Notes under the pieces: model-generated
What the model saw: the letters and a program-made list of their open reading frames with translations, nothing else
Databases searched by the model: none
Told to the model about the DNA's origin: nothing
Position numbers and translations under genes: made by a program
DNA from: Rhodocollybia butyracea
Lineage: Eukaryota; Basidiomycota; Agaricomycetes; Agaricales; Omphalotaceae
Direction of reading: 5' to 3'
Assembly (NCBI GenBank): GCA_015501585.1
Contig: JADNRY010000143.1
Location: forward strand, 1 to 64,000
Length of the DNA stretch: 64,000 nucleotides
Part shown: piece by piece, positions 1 through 11,783 of the stretch
How positions within the stretch are numbered: the first letter of the stretch is position 1
Layout: each line of letters opens with the position of its first letter

Positions 1-943
1 TAGGGAGGGTCCAAATGTTCCTGATGATGAGGATTCGTAACTTGAAACCAGTTCGGAACTGTAAACACATTGATTAGAAATATTTGTAAATAACGCAGAG
101 ACCCTTGATTCGAAAGGCCCAGAGGACATACAAACGGAGAAAACGCAGAAGGGGAGACACAGGAAATCGACTGGGACAAACGGTGTTTGAATTCTAAACA
201 TAAAGCAATTGTATCAGGCCAGGAAATCCCCAGAGGAGTAAGATGGTGATGGCGTAGAAGCAAGTTCACCCACGATGTTACTTGTGCTCCCGCCCTCAGT
301 CAACCAAGCTCTGGACTCCCTCTAGATCCCTTTGACCACGGCCATTCACACATAACCCGGACTAACGGTGAGCGCACTGAACTTTTGCAACGTTTTCTGA
401 GCGACTTCGCATGCCTCGAGATAGAAGCAAATCTTGATGTGAGTTCACGTTCGGGAGAGCAAGAAGGGGGAGATTCGGGGTAGCCATTAGTGACGGCATC
501 GACAGGAAGATAGAGAGCTCACGTCCAAGCTTTACAACGAAATTAGAAAAGTCGATCACGGGAGTATTACCAGACGCATCTGACAAAATCCACCATAACC
601 TTTGCACAATATGTACGATTGAAAACAGCTGAAAGTTCTCGTCGGAAGTGGAGGGGGTCCTTGGCAACAGTGATACTCAGATATATGAGCTGAAGGGATA
701 TTTGGGTTCGGGCTGTCCTTCCAAATTGGTAGTGTAGTGTAAATCTTTCTCTTTGCATCGCTTGGCCTGGCTACTGTTATCGCTCAGCTCACCCCCTAGC
801 AATGGATATGTGCAATTTCAGGATCAGCTGCGTTGGATGGTAATAAGGCCAGTTTAAGTGGGCCTCAAGGCAGAAGCTACAATGTTGGTGTGATTCCGAG
901 CGGGTTGCTCATGATCAGGTTGGGACTAAAGATTTTGAACACT
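1..943. other. No recognisable gene or repeat
   Basis: Only short unsupported open frames occur on either strand (longest about 100 codons, minus, 362-667), with no family motif. I see nothing else I can name before the CACTA-like element that starts at 944. Confidence 0.5.
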
Positions 944-1638
944 CACTACGCCAGCGTCAAAAAATATCGGGCGAAATTATCGCCGAAAGTATTGTTGTAA
1001 TTACTTACCTTTTTCAATAAGAATTACGGTTGAAAAATCTTATGAAAAATACATTGTAATTGATTGTCTTTTTCTTTTGAAATTTCGCCGGTAATCAATT
1101 GTATATTTCGCTCGAAAAAGGCAATGAGATTATTTATCTATTTCGCTCGTGATTAATTAAAAATTTCGAGCGAAATTTTTACAAGGTAATAACTGGAAGT
1201 TCGGTCATGTGATGTACATCTGACAATACTTTAGGCGGATATGAGGGCAGAACTGGATGGAGGTGTAGTTATTTTATGTCTGGAGTTTTGTTCTGACGAC
1301 TGGCACGGCCATACATATACAGTATCCCGTAAGTCGCGTTCAAAGACAGGAAGTGTTGTCCAATACAGATCACATGACCGAACTTCCAGTTATTACCTTG
1401 TAAAAATTTCGCTCGAAAATTTTAATTAATCACGAGGGAAATAGATAAGTAATCTCATTGCCTTTTTCGAGCGAAATATACAATTGATTACCGGCGAAAT
1501 TTCAAAAGAAAAAGACAATCAATTACAATGTATTTTTCATAAGATTTTTCAACCGTAATTCTTATTGAAAAAGGTAAGTAATTACAACAATACTTTCGGC
1601 GATAATTTCGCCCGATATTTTTTGACGCTGGCGCAGTG
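944..1638. mobile_element. CACTA-like (EnSpm/CMC) non-autonomous foldback element
   Basis: The two ends are inverted copies of each other: left arm 944-1212 and right arm 1369-1638, about 270 bp each and nearly identical, around a 156-bp centre. The left end reads CACTACGCCAGCGTC and the right end, reversed, CACTGCGCCAGCGTC. This matches the CACTA/G start typical of the CACTA superfamily. The element is flanked by the 3-bp direct repeat ACT (941-943 and 1639-1641), the target-site length expected for CACTA elements. There is no transposase; the single 62-codon frame inside is not convincing. It would have to be moved in trans. The very long arms make it a foldback element that could form a large hairpin in RNA or single-stranded DNA. 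Confidence 0.8.
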
Positions 1639-1957
1639 ACTAGTCAGATAAGATACACACAGTCAGACGTATTACACCTGGTACTTTCCCTTGGCTCACT
1701 TGTATCCAGAGCTTGTCTTGTATGTCTTCGCCTGACACTAGTTGGGGGCATGAAATTAGTTCCGTTCTTGTAAATTTGTTGAGGAGAAATTTGGGCATAT
1801 AGTTGGACGCAAACTCCGGGGTAGACATAACTTTGATAGCTTTGCAAACCAATGATTTTTCGCGGTTCGAACTTCCTGCCCTTGGTTACATAGTGGTCGG
1901 TGAACAGAGTTGCACGTGAGAACCACATGTTGAGCGCTAAGCAACAATAACAGCAAA

Positions 1958-3828
1958 ATGAATTCCACAACCATGTCCACCCAGAGCTCCTCTCATTCTT
2001 GGGACACTTCGACCTCTCCTTTCGCGCCATTTCTCAGAACAAATTATGCTCCTACTCTCGCGGAACTCTCCGATATAAAGGCTACACTTGTTGAGCCGCA
2101 GCATGAGCTCGGTCGTCTGCAATCGGAGATCAATCACGTACAGTGTCTTTTAGACAATCTACTTCGCGAAAAGACCAGAGTAGAAACATACATCGAAGCT
2201 CATAAAGCTTTGATGTCTCCCATTCGTCAAATTTCTGTGGAAATCCTCGCAGAGATATTCCTATTTTGCATGCCAGTGGAAACAATGCCATACATGGTTC
2301 GAAGCTTGAAGTATGCTCCTCTGCTTCTGAACACCGTGTGTCGACACTGGAGGAATACAGCCCTAAACACTCCCGCTCTGTGGAGCTCTCTGCACATTCG
2401 TTTCCCCTCTTATCTTGGTGGAGATGTGGTTTCTCAACGTTTCGTGGGTATGAGATTGTGGCTGGAACGCGCTGGCACATTTCCCATCTCCCTATCCCTG
2501 CATGGATTTGCCACAGACGAATTTGTGCCCTATAACTACAACCATCTTCACAGCAATATGGTGCTGCTCACTGAGTCTTTGCATCCCTTCTGGGGACAAC
2601 TTCGCCATTTGTCTCTGGAGTCTGTGTTTGTCTGCAGATGATTTTACCACATTTCTTTCATTGCTACCAGAAGATTGCACTTTCACATCCCTCCTTTGCT
2701 TGGAGCTTGAAGAAATTGTCATACTGGATTTTCATCTGGGGATGAATCTCTAACAGAATCTTCTCTAGCTCAAATGCCTGTTCTGCAGAGTCTTCAGATC
2801 AAGCATCCGAGAGGCTATGGATATGGAGGTGATGGTCCCACAATATATAATAGGCTACCAAGCTTGTCACTGGGCAGCATCCTTAACAATTAGCTCTACA
2901 TGGAAGTTCATCCCCAGTCTCCTTATTCAATATCTTGAGGGAAACACCACTTTTACAAAGCCTTATATCTGGTCTCTTCATTTCTACTGATGGGCACCAA
3001 ATTTGCACTACAACATGTGGTCACTCTCACCAATCTGGTTTCACTGCATTTTGCGGTTTTCTCATGACACCGCCGCTGGGCTAGATCACACAGAACTGCA
3101 CAGATAGAAGATAATATGTCTGCAGTCTTTTATCATATGGAACAGTGTCCTTCATTAAAATCGCTGATAGTTACACACAACAAGGACCGCTGGACTCATG
3201 GCTGTATCACGATCTCTCTTCAGGGGAATGTCATTCTTAATGTGGAGTCACTCGGTCTCCACCTTCCAATGACAGCAAATGCTCTGAAAGATTGTCTTCA
3301 ATGCATCCCAAATTTAAAATGCTTGACCTTGTAGATTCAGGATTGTTTCCCTCTATCTATATCCTGCTGTCAATACGACTCTTCAAGATACTCATCTTTC
3401 ATGTCTTAGTCTTCCCGCCAATGATCCTTCTTCATTATGCCCCATTTGCAACACTTCCAAATCATAGATTATACGTCCCTGTTCCACGATCTCGAGAAAC
3501 CACCGATGTCAATAGCTGGTCCGGTACCGCATTAGCTGCCTTTTATTGAAGCCGGGGTTCAAAATAAAACTTTGCTCTCCTTTGGTCTTCTGTCTTTCAA
3601 GAAGCAGAATATTACAACAGCACAGCTGGCTAGATTCAGGGAGCTCAAGGAACAGGGCCTGAACCTTCGCTTTGTCTGAAGTTGAAAACATATCCCTGAA
3701 CACAATGACTCTCCAACAGCAGGCCTTGTCCCGTTGTTGCTGCAACTAGGCCTGCAGAATCCGGAGATATTATGGGACATCATTGAGCATCCCGAGCTTC
3801 GTGATCTATTATCGAATGCCGTTGTCTA
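1958..3828 (+). pseudogene. Decayed F-box-like protein gene
   Basis: The first 227 codons (1958-2641) have the layout of agaric F-box-like proteins: a Ser/Thr-rich start, a coiled-coil stretch (about residues 30-75, with heptad Leu), then the F-box core ISVEILAEIF near residue 92 and a following CRHWRN...TPALWSSL motif. In this family the F-box binds Skp1 and a C-terminal leucine-rich region picks the substrate. Here the frame stops at 2639-2641. The leucine-rich part continues in another frame (to 2753) and again in pieces at 3116-3334 and about 3740-3828. Several breaks cannot all be introns, because typical splice sites are missing at the first one. I read it as a frameshifted pseudogene; an alternative is a gene truncated after the F-box. 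Confidence 0.7.
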
Positions 3829-6299
3829 ATGATAACAATTTTCGTCAATAAGTACAGCTACGATTTTGCTTTACATGTGTTATAGTACTTACTACGCCGA
3901 ATTTTTTCCAGTCTATCCGTGTAACGATGATGGAAACCTACGTCACTTGGTTTTTTGAAGGAGGTAAACGTGGATCTTGGGAAGCGTAGTACTGCAGACC
4001 AGGACTCGGTACAAGAGATCGAGGAAGAGATAGGACCAGGATAGGACCAGGATAGGACAGAGAAGGATGTCAGACTTAGGATGGACAAGTTGAAAACAAA
4101 CCTTAAGTGGGAGTACCACAAGGAAAATTTGAGCTGAAGAAGTGTTCAGATACCCGTAATATGTCCACCTTCAACGTGCTATTAGAGTCTACAAACATAT
4201 TAAAAATATAGGAGGAAAATGATCTGATAATGCAAGGGCGGGAATCGAACCCTCGCACGGAGAGTAACCGTCCGCGCCACTGTTTCTTTCTCAACTTCCC
4301 TGCCCTTGAACAAGGACGATCATGAGAAGAGTCTTTCAGGATGTACGCCGAACCGTGCAGTTTAGGTTAGTAGTGGTGACAGGAAGTTGCACAGGAGCCT
4401 GAGTAACGATGGCTCGACGGATGAACTCTATTCGTACGTCTGTGAATTACTCCTGCTACTTATTCAGTTGGAATTCAAGCTCCAAGCCTTCGGTCGTCAG
4501 ATACTGAAACTCGAGACCTAACTTTAAGACAGTATTCATCTGTGGTATTGGATACTTACCCGTTCGGAACCAATTCTTTTGAGGGAAGGAGGAAGAGACG
4601 CTGGTTATATTCGAAAGCCGAAGGCCTGGTTTCAACCCACTGGAACGCCGCTGGTGGCTAGCGAAGGAAACGGCCGCGGAAAGTGAGTTGGATGAACTCC
4701 TGTCATCGAGGAGTAACAAGTAATAGCAACTAGCTAGCTCCAACAGTATATGAAGATGATGCTCCATCGCTCCTCCTGTCCACAGCCATCCATTCCTAAA
4801 GCTCTGGAGCGACCTAACTTGCATCCGACTGGCTTACGCCGGATGATGCTCCTTCGCTTTCGATAGCCACCGTTCATTCTGTATGGTTGCACTGGTTCTG
4901 AATACCGTGACTTTGGGGCCACCGAAGCTATATGCAAGTAACATCGGAGGATTGTGGAATCTATGCAAAAATCGTAGAGATCGGTAGAGGGAATGTTCCG
5001 GACAGTGAAGGCTCTTGAGCCATTCCATTTCTCTCTCAGCCATACCTTACGCGTACGACTTGCTACCAGTTGGTGTATTGGCGCAATACTGGGACTGTTT
5101 ATGGCCGCCGACACTGATGGTCGTCGGTACGAAAACAGAGAAGGATCGTTCTCTCCTTCCTGCCTACGAGGCGGCGAACCCAGCAGTGCTACGTGCTGAC
5201 GAGCGATTTTGCAGGGGCCTTCGTTCTGGTGAGTGTTTGGTCGTACTCATCGCTAGATACTTTCATTTGCCAATCGTCTTATATCACAGTGCTCGCAGCT
5301 CGCGTATCCTATCGCTGGGGGGCCTACATAACTATGGGTTGATTCTTGTCGGATTAATAACTATGCTGCAGCTGGGAGTTTCGGTGCTCGTGGGTCAAAG
5401 GTCGCTTTAACGAAGACGAGAGATGGACAAAAACGTTGTATTCGAGCAAAGTGGTACATACCACTTTCCGAGCTTCAGCCAAACATTAATAAGGCGTGTG
5501 AGCAGTTAGTAGGTGTTTTCGAGAGATTCGGATCCGAGATCGCAGATCCATTTGGACATATGAATTCTGGATCGATTCCGATACAGTCGCTGGTGCGAAT
5601 TACGTGCAATCAGGACCGAATACCGCTCTTCGTCCCCCAAACTTACCTCGTACCTCTTTCCTCACGCCCCCTCTCCTACGCAGAGGTCGATGCCATGTCT
5701 AACTATCATTTTCCGAGGTGTTCACATGAACCATCATCATCTAGTCGGGCGCTTAAATTTTCTACGGCACACTGAACGAGATTGCGCTAAAGACAGCTCT
5801 CTAATAAGTGTATAAATGCCTAGAATACCCACAAGCACACCCTAAATACATGACTAGCCCAAATGATTAAAGATTAAAAATGACGAAAGTCATCCAAACT
5901 CGTCGAGACGATCCAGCCCATTCCAAGGCTCAGAATCTCTTCAAACTTAACACAGATGTAAATAACATATGTATTAATACCCTGCTCAGTTTTAGAAGCA
6001 GTAAACAATGTTGTTCATCCTCGAGCCCACTGTTCTGAATCTCTGTGGCGATCTGTGGCGATTCGTTTGATGTCACACATGTCACACCATCACCTTTACA
6101 CTCCCACGCTCTTCATGGTATTGTTCGCGCGTGTGGTATATACTGGCATCTCTGGACACTTGGATTATAGTTTTGGTGACTTACTATACATACCATAATA
6201 CTGACCCAGAGAGACCTTATAAATATTTAAGTCTCCATCTACACTCAAAGCAACCAGGTATCCTGAGCATTCAATGAGCACTGAAGTAATGTAGTCACC
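3829..6299. other. Stretch without a recognised gene
   Basis: Open frames here (minus 4734-5114; plus 5015-5410, 131 codons) overlap each other and carry no motif I know. A tRNA-like sequence at 4231-4310 is listed separately. Nothing else stands out. Confidence 0.4.
4231..4310 (-). other. tRNA-like sequence, probably a degenerate tRNA or tRNA-derived repeat
   Basis: Read on the minus strand, the 3' part contains a good pol III B-box (GGTTCGATTCC) in a T-arm context. The ends can pair as CAAGGGC with GCCCTTG. An AGTGG A-box-like piece is present, but no clean D-arm or anticodon arm can be folded, so I do not call an amino acid. It could be a pseudo-tRNA or the head of a SINE. Confidence 0.3.
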
Positions 6300-6493
6300 T
6301 GTAGTACTGTATTATATAGTGTAGTAAAACAGCCCCCGCACTTAGGGCAACGATCTACAGCAGCTCCCACCGGGCAGACTGCGAGCTCGTCGTTGTTCGG
6401 TGTTTGGGCCCCGTGTCAGCTTATGCTGCCGGAGCCGGCGTTCAGTATTTGGACCATGCCGTGTAATAAACTTCCTTCCTTCCTTCCTTCCGA
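6300..6493 (+). mobile_element. 3' end fragment of a LINE (non-LTR retrotransposon), plus orientation
   Basis: About 190 bp match, in reverse complement, the 3' untranslated end of the LINE at 7680-9365 (compare 6342-6490 with 7680-7830). Both end in the same short-repeat tail of TTCC units. This copy keeps only the 3' end, the usual result of 5'-truncated target-primed reverse transcription. Confidence 0.7.
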
Positions 6494-7679
6494 GGTGCTA
6501 CCACCAAGGCCTAACTTTTGTACACTCTTACACTTGGCTCAAGCCGGAGCTCCTAACTTCACTATCATCACCAATAACCACCCTCACAACTGTGATACAC
6601 TTCGGTAGTTAAGCTTTGGCCATTACTGATAAGTTGGTCTGGGTAACCAGAATCACAGGTGTGATATGTGGTTGGACAATGCTATCCATGACGAAAAATG
6701 TGATACACAAAAGTTCATGTCACCAGCTAAGAGGCTCGCCGCGTCCTGCGTTACGACTGATACATCTCGATAGCGGCGGTGTTACAGTATCGTCCCGCTC
6801 ACGCAATGTCTAGAGTTTTGATTATGTATGAGATAGCGACTCAAGAGCCTATACGCGCGGCGGTGATTCTTACCAGGCCCATATGCATTAACAATGTATC
6901 CGTTCTGGTGAGCGCCTCCTTAATTGTTAAAGGCCTAGCCTTATTGATATCGCTCAATGATTCTAGCTACATTTCGGATTCGATCTACAAACGTTCCAGC
7001 TCTGTTCTTCATTCTTCTAGAATGCACCTAGACGGTGACCGCAGCGTTATCACAGCGCATCCTGCCAACTTCAACTTTGCTTCAATTTGATCTAATTCTG
7101 GAGATTGATCGAGGGAGGCTCGGGAGTCGGACAGAATCAATCAATCATTGTGCGACACCACGTCTCCTCCGACGAACGACAAAACATGATGGGTGAAGTG
7201 TCAAACGTCAAAAATTTCTCCATGTAGTGCTCAGTTCTCGAAGAAGCAATCCGCAGTCTGGGTTAAAGGCTATCGGCGCTAGTTACTCGCTTCGTATCAG
7301 CTCGAGCTGGATTTTGATATGTAGGGATATCTATAAGTTTCGAGTTTACAGATATTGGCTTTCAACACATCAAGTGGGATTAATCTCGTACTTGGCCGAT
7401 TGAAGCCTGCTGCAACGCCGCCTGTGCTGCGTTGCGAGCCTTGGACCGTGCTGTGCCATAGGTAACGAAAATGGGGACGAGGTGATCAGTAGCCAGGAGT
7501 CAAAGACGGGATGTATGTCGGCGGGTGTGCTTATCTCCTCTATTACTATGTCCATTCATTCTCTTCGCTTAGCCTGGCATCAACTGGTCTAACCAAATCT
7601 GGGGTGAGTTCCAAAAAAACGCTAGTACTGTATATCCTTTGTCCATACCTCTTACGATCAATAGTTGCTCTGGCCGCGG
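6494..7679. other. Spacer between two LINE copies
   Basis: Short unsupported frames only. No gene family or repeat was recognised between the inverted LINE ends. Confidence 0.4.
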
Positions 7680-9365
7680 GAAGGAAGGAAGGAAGGAAGT
7701 TTATTACACGGCATGGTCCAAGTACTGAACACCGGATCCGGCAGCACAAGCTGACGCGGGGCCCAGACACCGAACAAACGACGAGCTCGCAGTCTGCCCA
7801 GTGGGAGCTGCTGTAGATCGTTGCCCTAAGTGCCGGGGCGGTTTTACTATACTACAGGATATGTGATACATATACTAATACTATACTACTTAGAAGACTG
7901 TGTGTATTGCCAGAGAGACAGGTGATCAATGTCTTTGGTATTGTACTGGCACATATAGAGGAGACCCTTCATATACATTGGTAACTTCGTAAACCCATTT
8001 TGCAAGGACGGAGAAAAATGGGCGGCATGAAGCTAGATATGCAATATAGGATGCACCAATCATGTCATTGGTGTAAGCCATGACATTTGGGTTTAGTATA
8101 TAGAGCTGCTCTAAGTAAGAGTTTCGGCGAACCGCTAATGGCACATGTGGACAAGATAATAGAGCATGCTCCGGCGTCTCAACACCTGATTTGCAGAAAC
8201 GACATAGACGTTCATCATAGGGCACTTGGAGCCGATGGTTATCAGTCCATGTGAGTCGAACTACAGCGAGGGGGTGGTCTCCTGTGATAAATTTGGTTAA
8301 AGCCTTTCTGTGCTGGGAGTTCTGAATATCATTGAGATAGGTACGCATGCATATATCACGGTATACCAATCGTCCATTTTCCAGTGGTTCTTTGCGCAAT
8401 AAGAGAATGTATGATCTCTTTGAGACACGGACTAACTCGCTGTCAATCCAGAGACTGGTTGCAGATTTGATGGATTCATCAAACTTGCCTAGGATGCTGC
8501 TCGACGTAGAGCTGATGATCACGTTGTTATCAGGTAACTTGGCGGATGGAGCAAGTTTTTCAATTACTTGTTTGAGATCACCAAACCATGAGCTGTGTCC
8601 TGAAGAATTCAGTGCAATGCTTTCATTTAGTGCAGCGCGGACAAGAGCGTCGTTTGGGCGATCGATGAAGTAGGCTAGTGACCTGATCTGGAGTTGTAGT
8701 CTTCGTAAGTGTAATGGAATGATTCCTGTTTCTGTATAGATGGGGACTTTGATTGAGGTCTTGGATAGACCAAGTAGGCGACGAAAGAATGACAGCTGTA
8801 TTGTATTGAGTTGCTCAATAAGAGTAGGTGAAGTATCAATAGCAACCTCACACCCTTGTATGAGGTGAGGGTCAATACATCCCATGTAAAGAATCTTTCC
8901 TTCATGGACAGGTAGACAACCAATCATGGATTCAATGTGCAGTACAGCATGTGCTATCTTTCTGGCTTTTGCTGCTTTGTTAGTGTAGTGAGGTTCAATA
9001 ATTGAGGAGAAGGCTCTGAAATCACCAGTGCGGTAGACCATGCCAACGTATGTGTATCTTTTGACAATGTCAACTTGCTCTCCATTGAAGTGGAATGTTG
9101 GGAGCTGTGCAGCACGGAAGGACCCATGATAAGCAACGGCAGATTTGATGGCATTAATGAGCAAGAGGGTGTGGCCGCAGTACTCGTAGAAAAGGTCCAT
9201 TTTAGTCTGCTGTGATACGCCTTTCGAAGTGGCTGAAGCTCTTCGTCGCATCCTTTGCCGAGTAAACGAAAACTGATGCGGGTTAAAGACTGTTCGGATG
9301 CTTATCTTTGTCACCCAGGCCGCCGCCGACATCTGGAGATATCGGTGGTTGGGCTTGTGCATCAA
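7680..9365 (-). mobile_element. 5'-truncated LINE, minus orientation
   Basis: A minus-strand reverse-transcriptase C-terminal frame (7926-9365) is followed by a 3' untranslated region and a TTCC-repeat tail at about 7680-7700. The upstream endonuclease and the catalytic (F/Y)ADD part of the reverse transcriptase are absent, so the copy is dead. It shares its 3' end with the fragment at 6300-6493. Confidence 0.75.
7926..9365 (-). pseudogene. LINE reverse transcriptase, C-terminal fragment
   Basis: This is a 479-codon open frame. It reads like the part of a LINE polyprotein downstream of the RT palm: a thumb/connector region (YTYVGMVYRTGDF, then HAVLHIESMIG...LYMGCIDPHLIQGCE and FFRRLLGLSKTS). 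A Cys/His zinc-binding motif near the C-terminus (CRFC...PEHALLSCPH) is typical of LINE ORF2 ends. The FADD/YADD catalytic motif and the endonuclease domain are missing, so it cannot be an active enzyme on its own. The listed start is just the first Met after the truncation; the true coding sequence began further upstream in the parent element. Confidence 0.75.
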
Positions 9366-9750
9366 TATCTCGCTCGTGCAGAGTGTTTGGTGCTCTCCCG
9401 TAGCATTCAGCTAATTCTTGTTAAACGATCTGCTAGATTGGTTCCTATCTAATAAGTAATTTGTGGGTGAACTCAGTGGATCGGGGTACAAGTATCTCGA
9501 GCGTAAAATTATTGTAACTTAATAAAGTAAACTGGTAAATAACATGATTAAGTTGTTGAAAAATTAAAAGAGCGTTTTCGAAGCTTCACGAATGATACTA
9601 TATACTATAATCGAGTCAAAAAATTTATTTGTCCAGAGGAAGGAAGTCATTATTAACAAAAGATTATGATCATGACATTGTTCGAGTAAGTTATTCTGGA
9701 AACTGTGGATTTCGAATACTTAGTACAATGTAATAGAGAACTGCCATGAC
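9366..9750. other. AT-rich spacer
   Basis: No gene is seen between the truncated LINE and the 3' end of the DUF6534-type gene. Confidence 0.4.
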
Positions 9751-11783
9751 TCAAGCACTCACATAGGCGGGGTCTCTAGTCTTTGCGCCTCTTTCCACTC
9801 TGTCCGACATGTCATTGTCATATATGCTGTCGTGACTGACCGAGTTTCGACTTTTACGCCCAGTTTCTGCTCGAGGCGCCTTGCTATTCTCTAGGCCAAG
9901 CGCTACTACTGGATGACTGTGGACGTGGAGATTTTCCAGAGGAAATGAATTCACAGCGGTGGACTGAGATGTCGCTCCCCTTGAGGATGAGTGATCACTC
10001 ATGGACTCACGACTGTTTAGTGTAGCTAGGAGGGAATTGGCATATACTATGAAGTAATTCGTTAGAAAGACATTCACAGGTGATACAAGTAGAAATTCAC
10101 GTTGTCCCATGATATACTCTGCTGCAATGAACCAAAAAGAGCTTGGTGCAATGCCGACCTGCAAGTAACGGGTTAGGATACTATAAGAGCAAAAACGCCG
10201 CAAGACGAACGTACTGCTAATGCTTCGACTAGTGCGACCGCTCTGAATTGCAGACGGTCGTATTGAATTTCCGAAGACGAGGTACATGGATTACACTTAC
10301 GATGTCAATATGCAACGGTTCACCGCGTATATAATCAAGGTGTTAATCAGTGTTTCCGTTCTGGGAAGATCTCAGCAAGTGATTCTATTGGTAAAATTTG
10401 GCCGACAGAACTCACCTTCGAAATCCCGTACGTTTCTTGTACAGGAGAATACACAAAGATCCCGCAAGTGCAAAATCCACCGGTAATTGAGTAATGGTGT
10501 AAGGAAGAAACGCGATAGCTTGTTTTGTCACATATCCCGCCAGAGTTTTTTGAAGCGCCCTGTCCGTTATTCAGAGAGAGATCAATCAATTTTAACAACG
10601 TTCATACATGAAGACCACGGTAGCTGTATTAGCAGCAAGGGAATATCAGAAGGCTTGCGTAAGAGTATGAGCATTTCAACATACCAATTCCCCATCCTAG
10701 TTTGCATCGTCAATACGTTGTAGAGAGTCGCACAAGGAACACTAACCAAAATGTAAAATGATGGATATCATCTTCCCATCGGAGAATCGTCAGAACCTGC
10801 ACGCGGAGGAGTTGGTAGATTACGCACAATGAATGCAGTCAACGATATGCGTATCCATCCTTTCTTGCTCACTGCAGATAGTCAAACGGACTCAGACGAG
10901 TATGCGACGTAACCAGTGCGCAAGACGTACGCTTGTATACTACTGACATAAAGTATCTAGTGTTGAGCGGATCAGCCGTGAACTCGCAGACTTTCCTAGG
11001 AAGCTAGAGACTCACAACTGACAAACGGCAACTACAAGTGCCTGCAAGCAGTTAGACACGCCGACTTACTCTAATCAATGGAGGTAACCCACATTGATAG
11101 CTACCGATGCCTATGATTCCGCAGATCCGAGTCAGACCATGGAACGGCCTTAATTGCGAGTTTAGGGCTTACCGGAAGGGACCTAGCACCATCCACAAAT
11201 CAGTCCACATATTCTGCGATAATGGGAATTCGCACAGACCAGACGGGGAGCAGGAAGGCAGTCGGATTGAATGCATTTGATATCTATGTATGTGTAAAAG
11301 TGAACATTGATTGCGTGCGCTGGGATTCTGGAAAAACTCACCAGATAATGGTAGACTATGTGGCACACTGTTGAATAAAATTGAGCTATGGTCCGTCGCT
11401 GTCCATAATGATATGACGCACCGACTGCAGCGTGAGCTGTGTCAAGCACCCTAAAGCCTTTGGTCAGACCAACCCGCACGCATGGTTAGTATACTTACCA
11501 AAGCGATAATACCTTGGGTAATACTCTTTATTTATAGATGAGATGAAATAGAGGAGTGCCCATACCAACGCTTTAAGGGAGGTAGAATTCCCCTGGTGAC
11601 GATTGAAGAATAGGTAGGTCTTCAGAATTTGAGCTTGATCAGCCTACAATTGGGGGATAGCAGATAATATCTCACCTGTACCGATGTTAGGCCGTACATA
11701 GAGGCTGAGAGCCATGAACCGATCAAGTTGGAGCCTACCAGCCATGTATACTTAGCCACATAATTATAGACATAGAAGAGCAT
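9751..11783 (-). CDS. DUF6534-type multi-span membrane protein, 17 exons
   Basis: Hand-spliced exons (high to low): 11676-11783, 11566-11619, 11499-11512, 11422-11450, 11342-11367, 11209-11283, 11016-11041, 10931-10956, 10828-10871, 10747-10771, 10685-10696, 10608-10623, 10416-10559, 10301-10360, 10215-10242, 10101-10158, 9751-10046. They join in frame to 346 aa with no stop. The product shows the family's landmarks in order: YGLTSVQTYLFF near residues 29-40, LWVLDTAHAAVVCHIVYHYL (about 57-78), VWS, KLSKKGW, GSLCILLYKKRTGFRR, LINTLI and YANSLLATLNSRE. These are the usual hydrophobic helices and loops of DUF6534 proteins, followed by a polar tail. Function is unknown; it should sit in a membrane. 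All introns are GT-AG, 48-61 nt, except one of 167 nt (11042-11208). Exons of 12, 14 and 16 nt are unusual. The N-terminal 15 residues are the least certain part. Confidence 0.8.
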
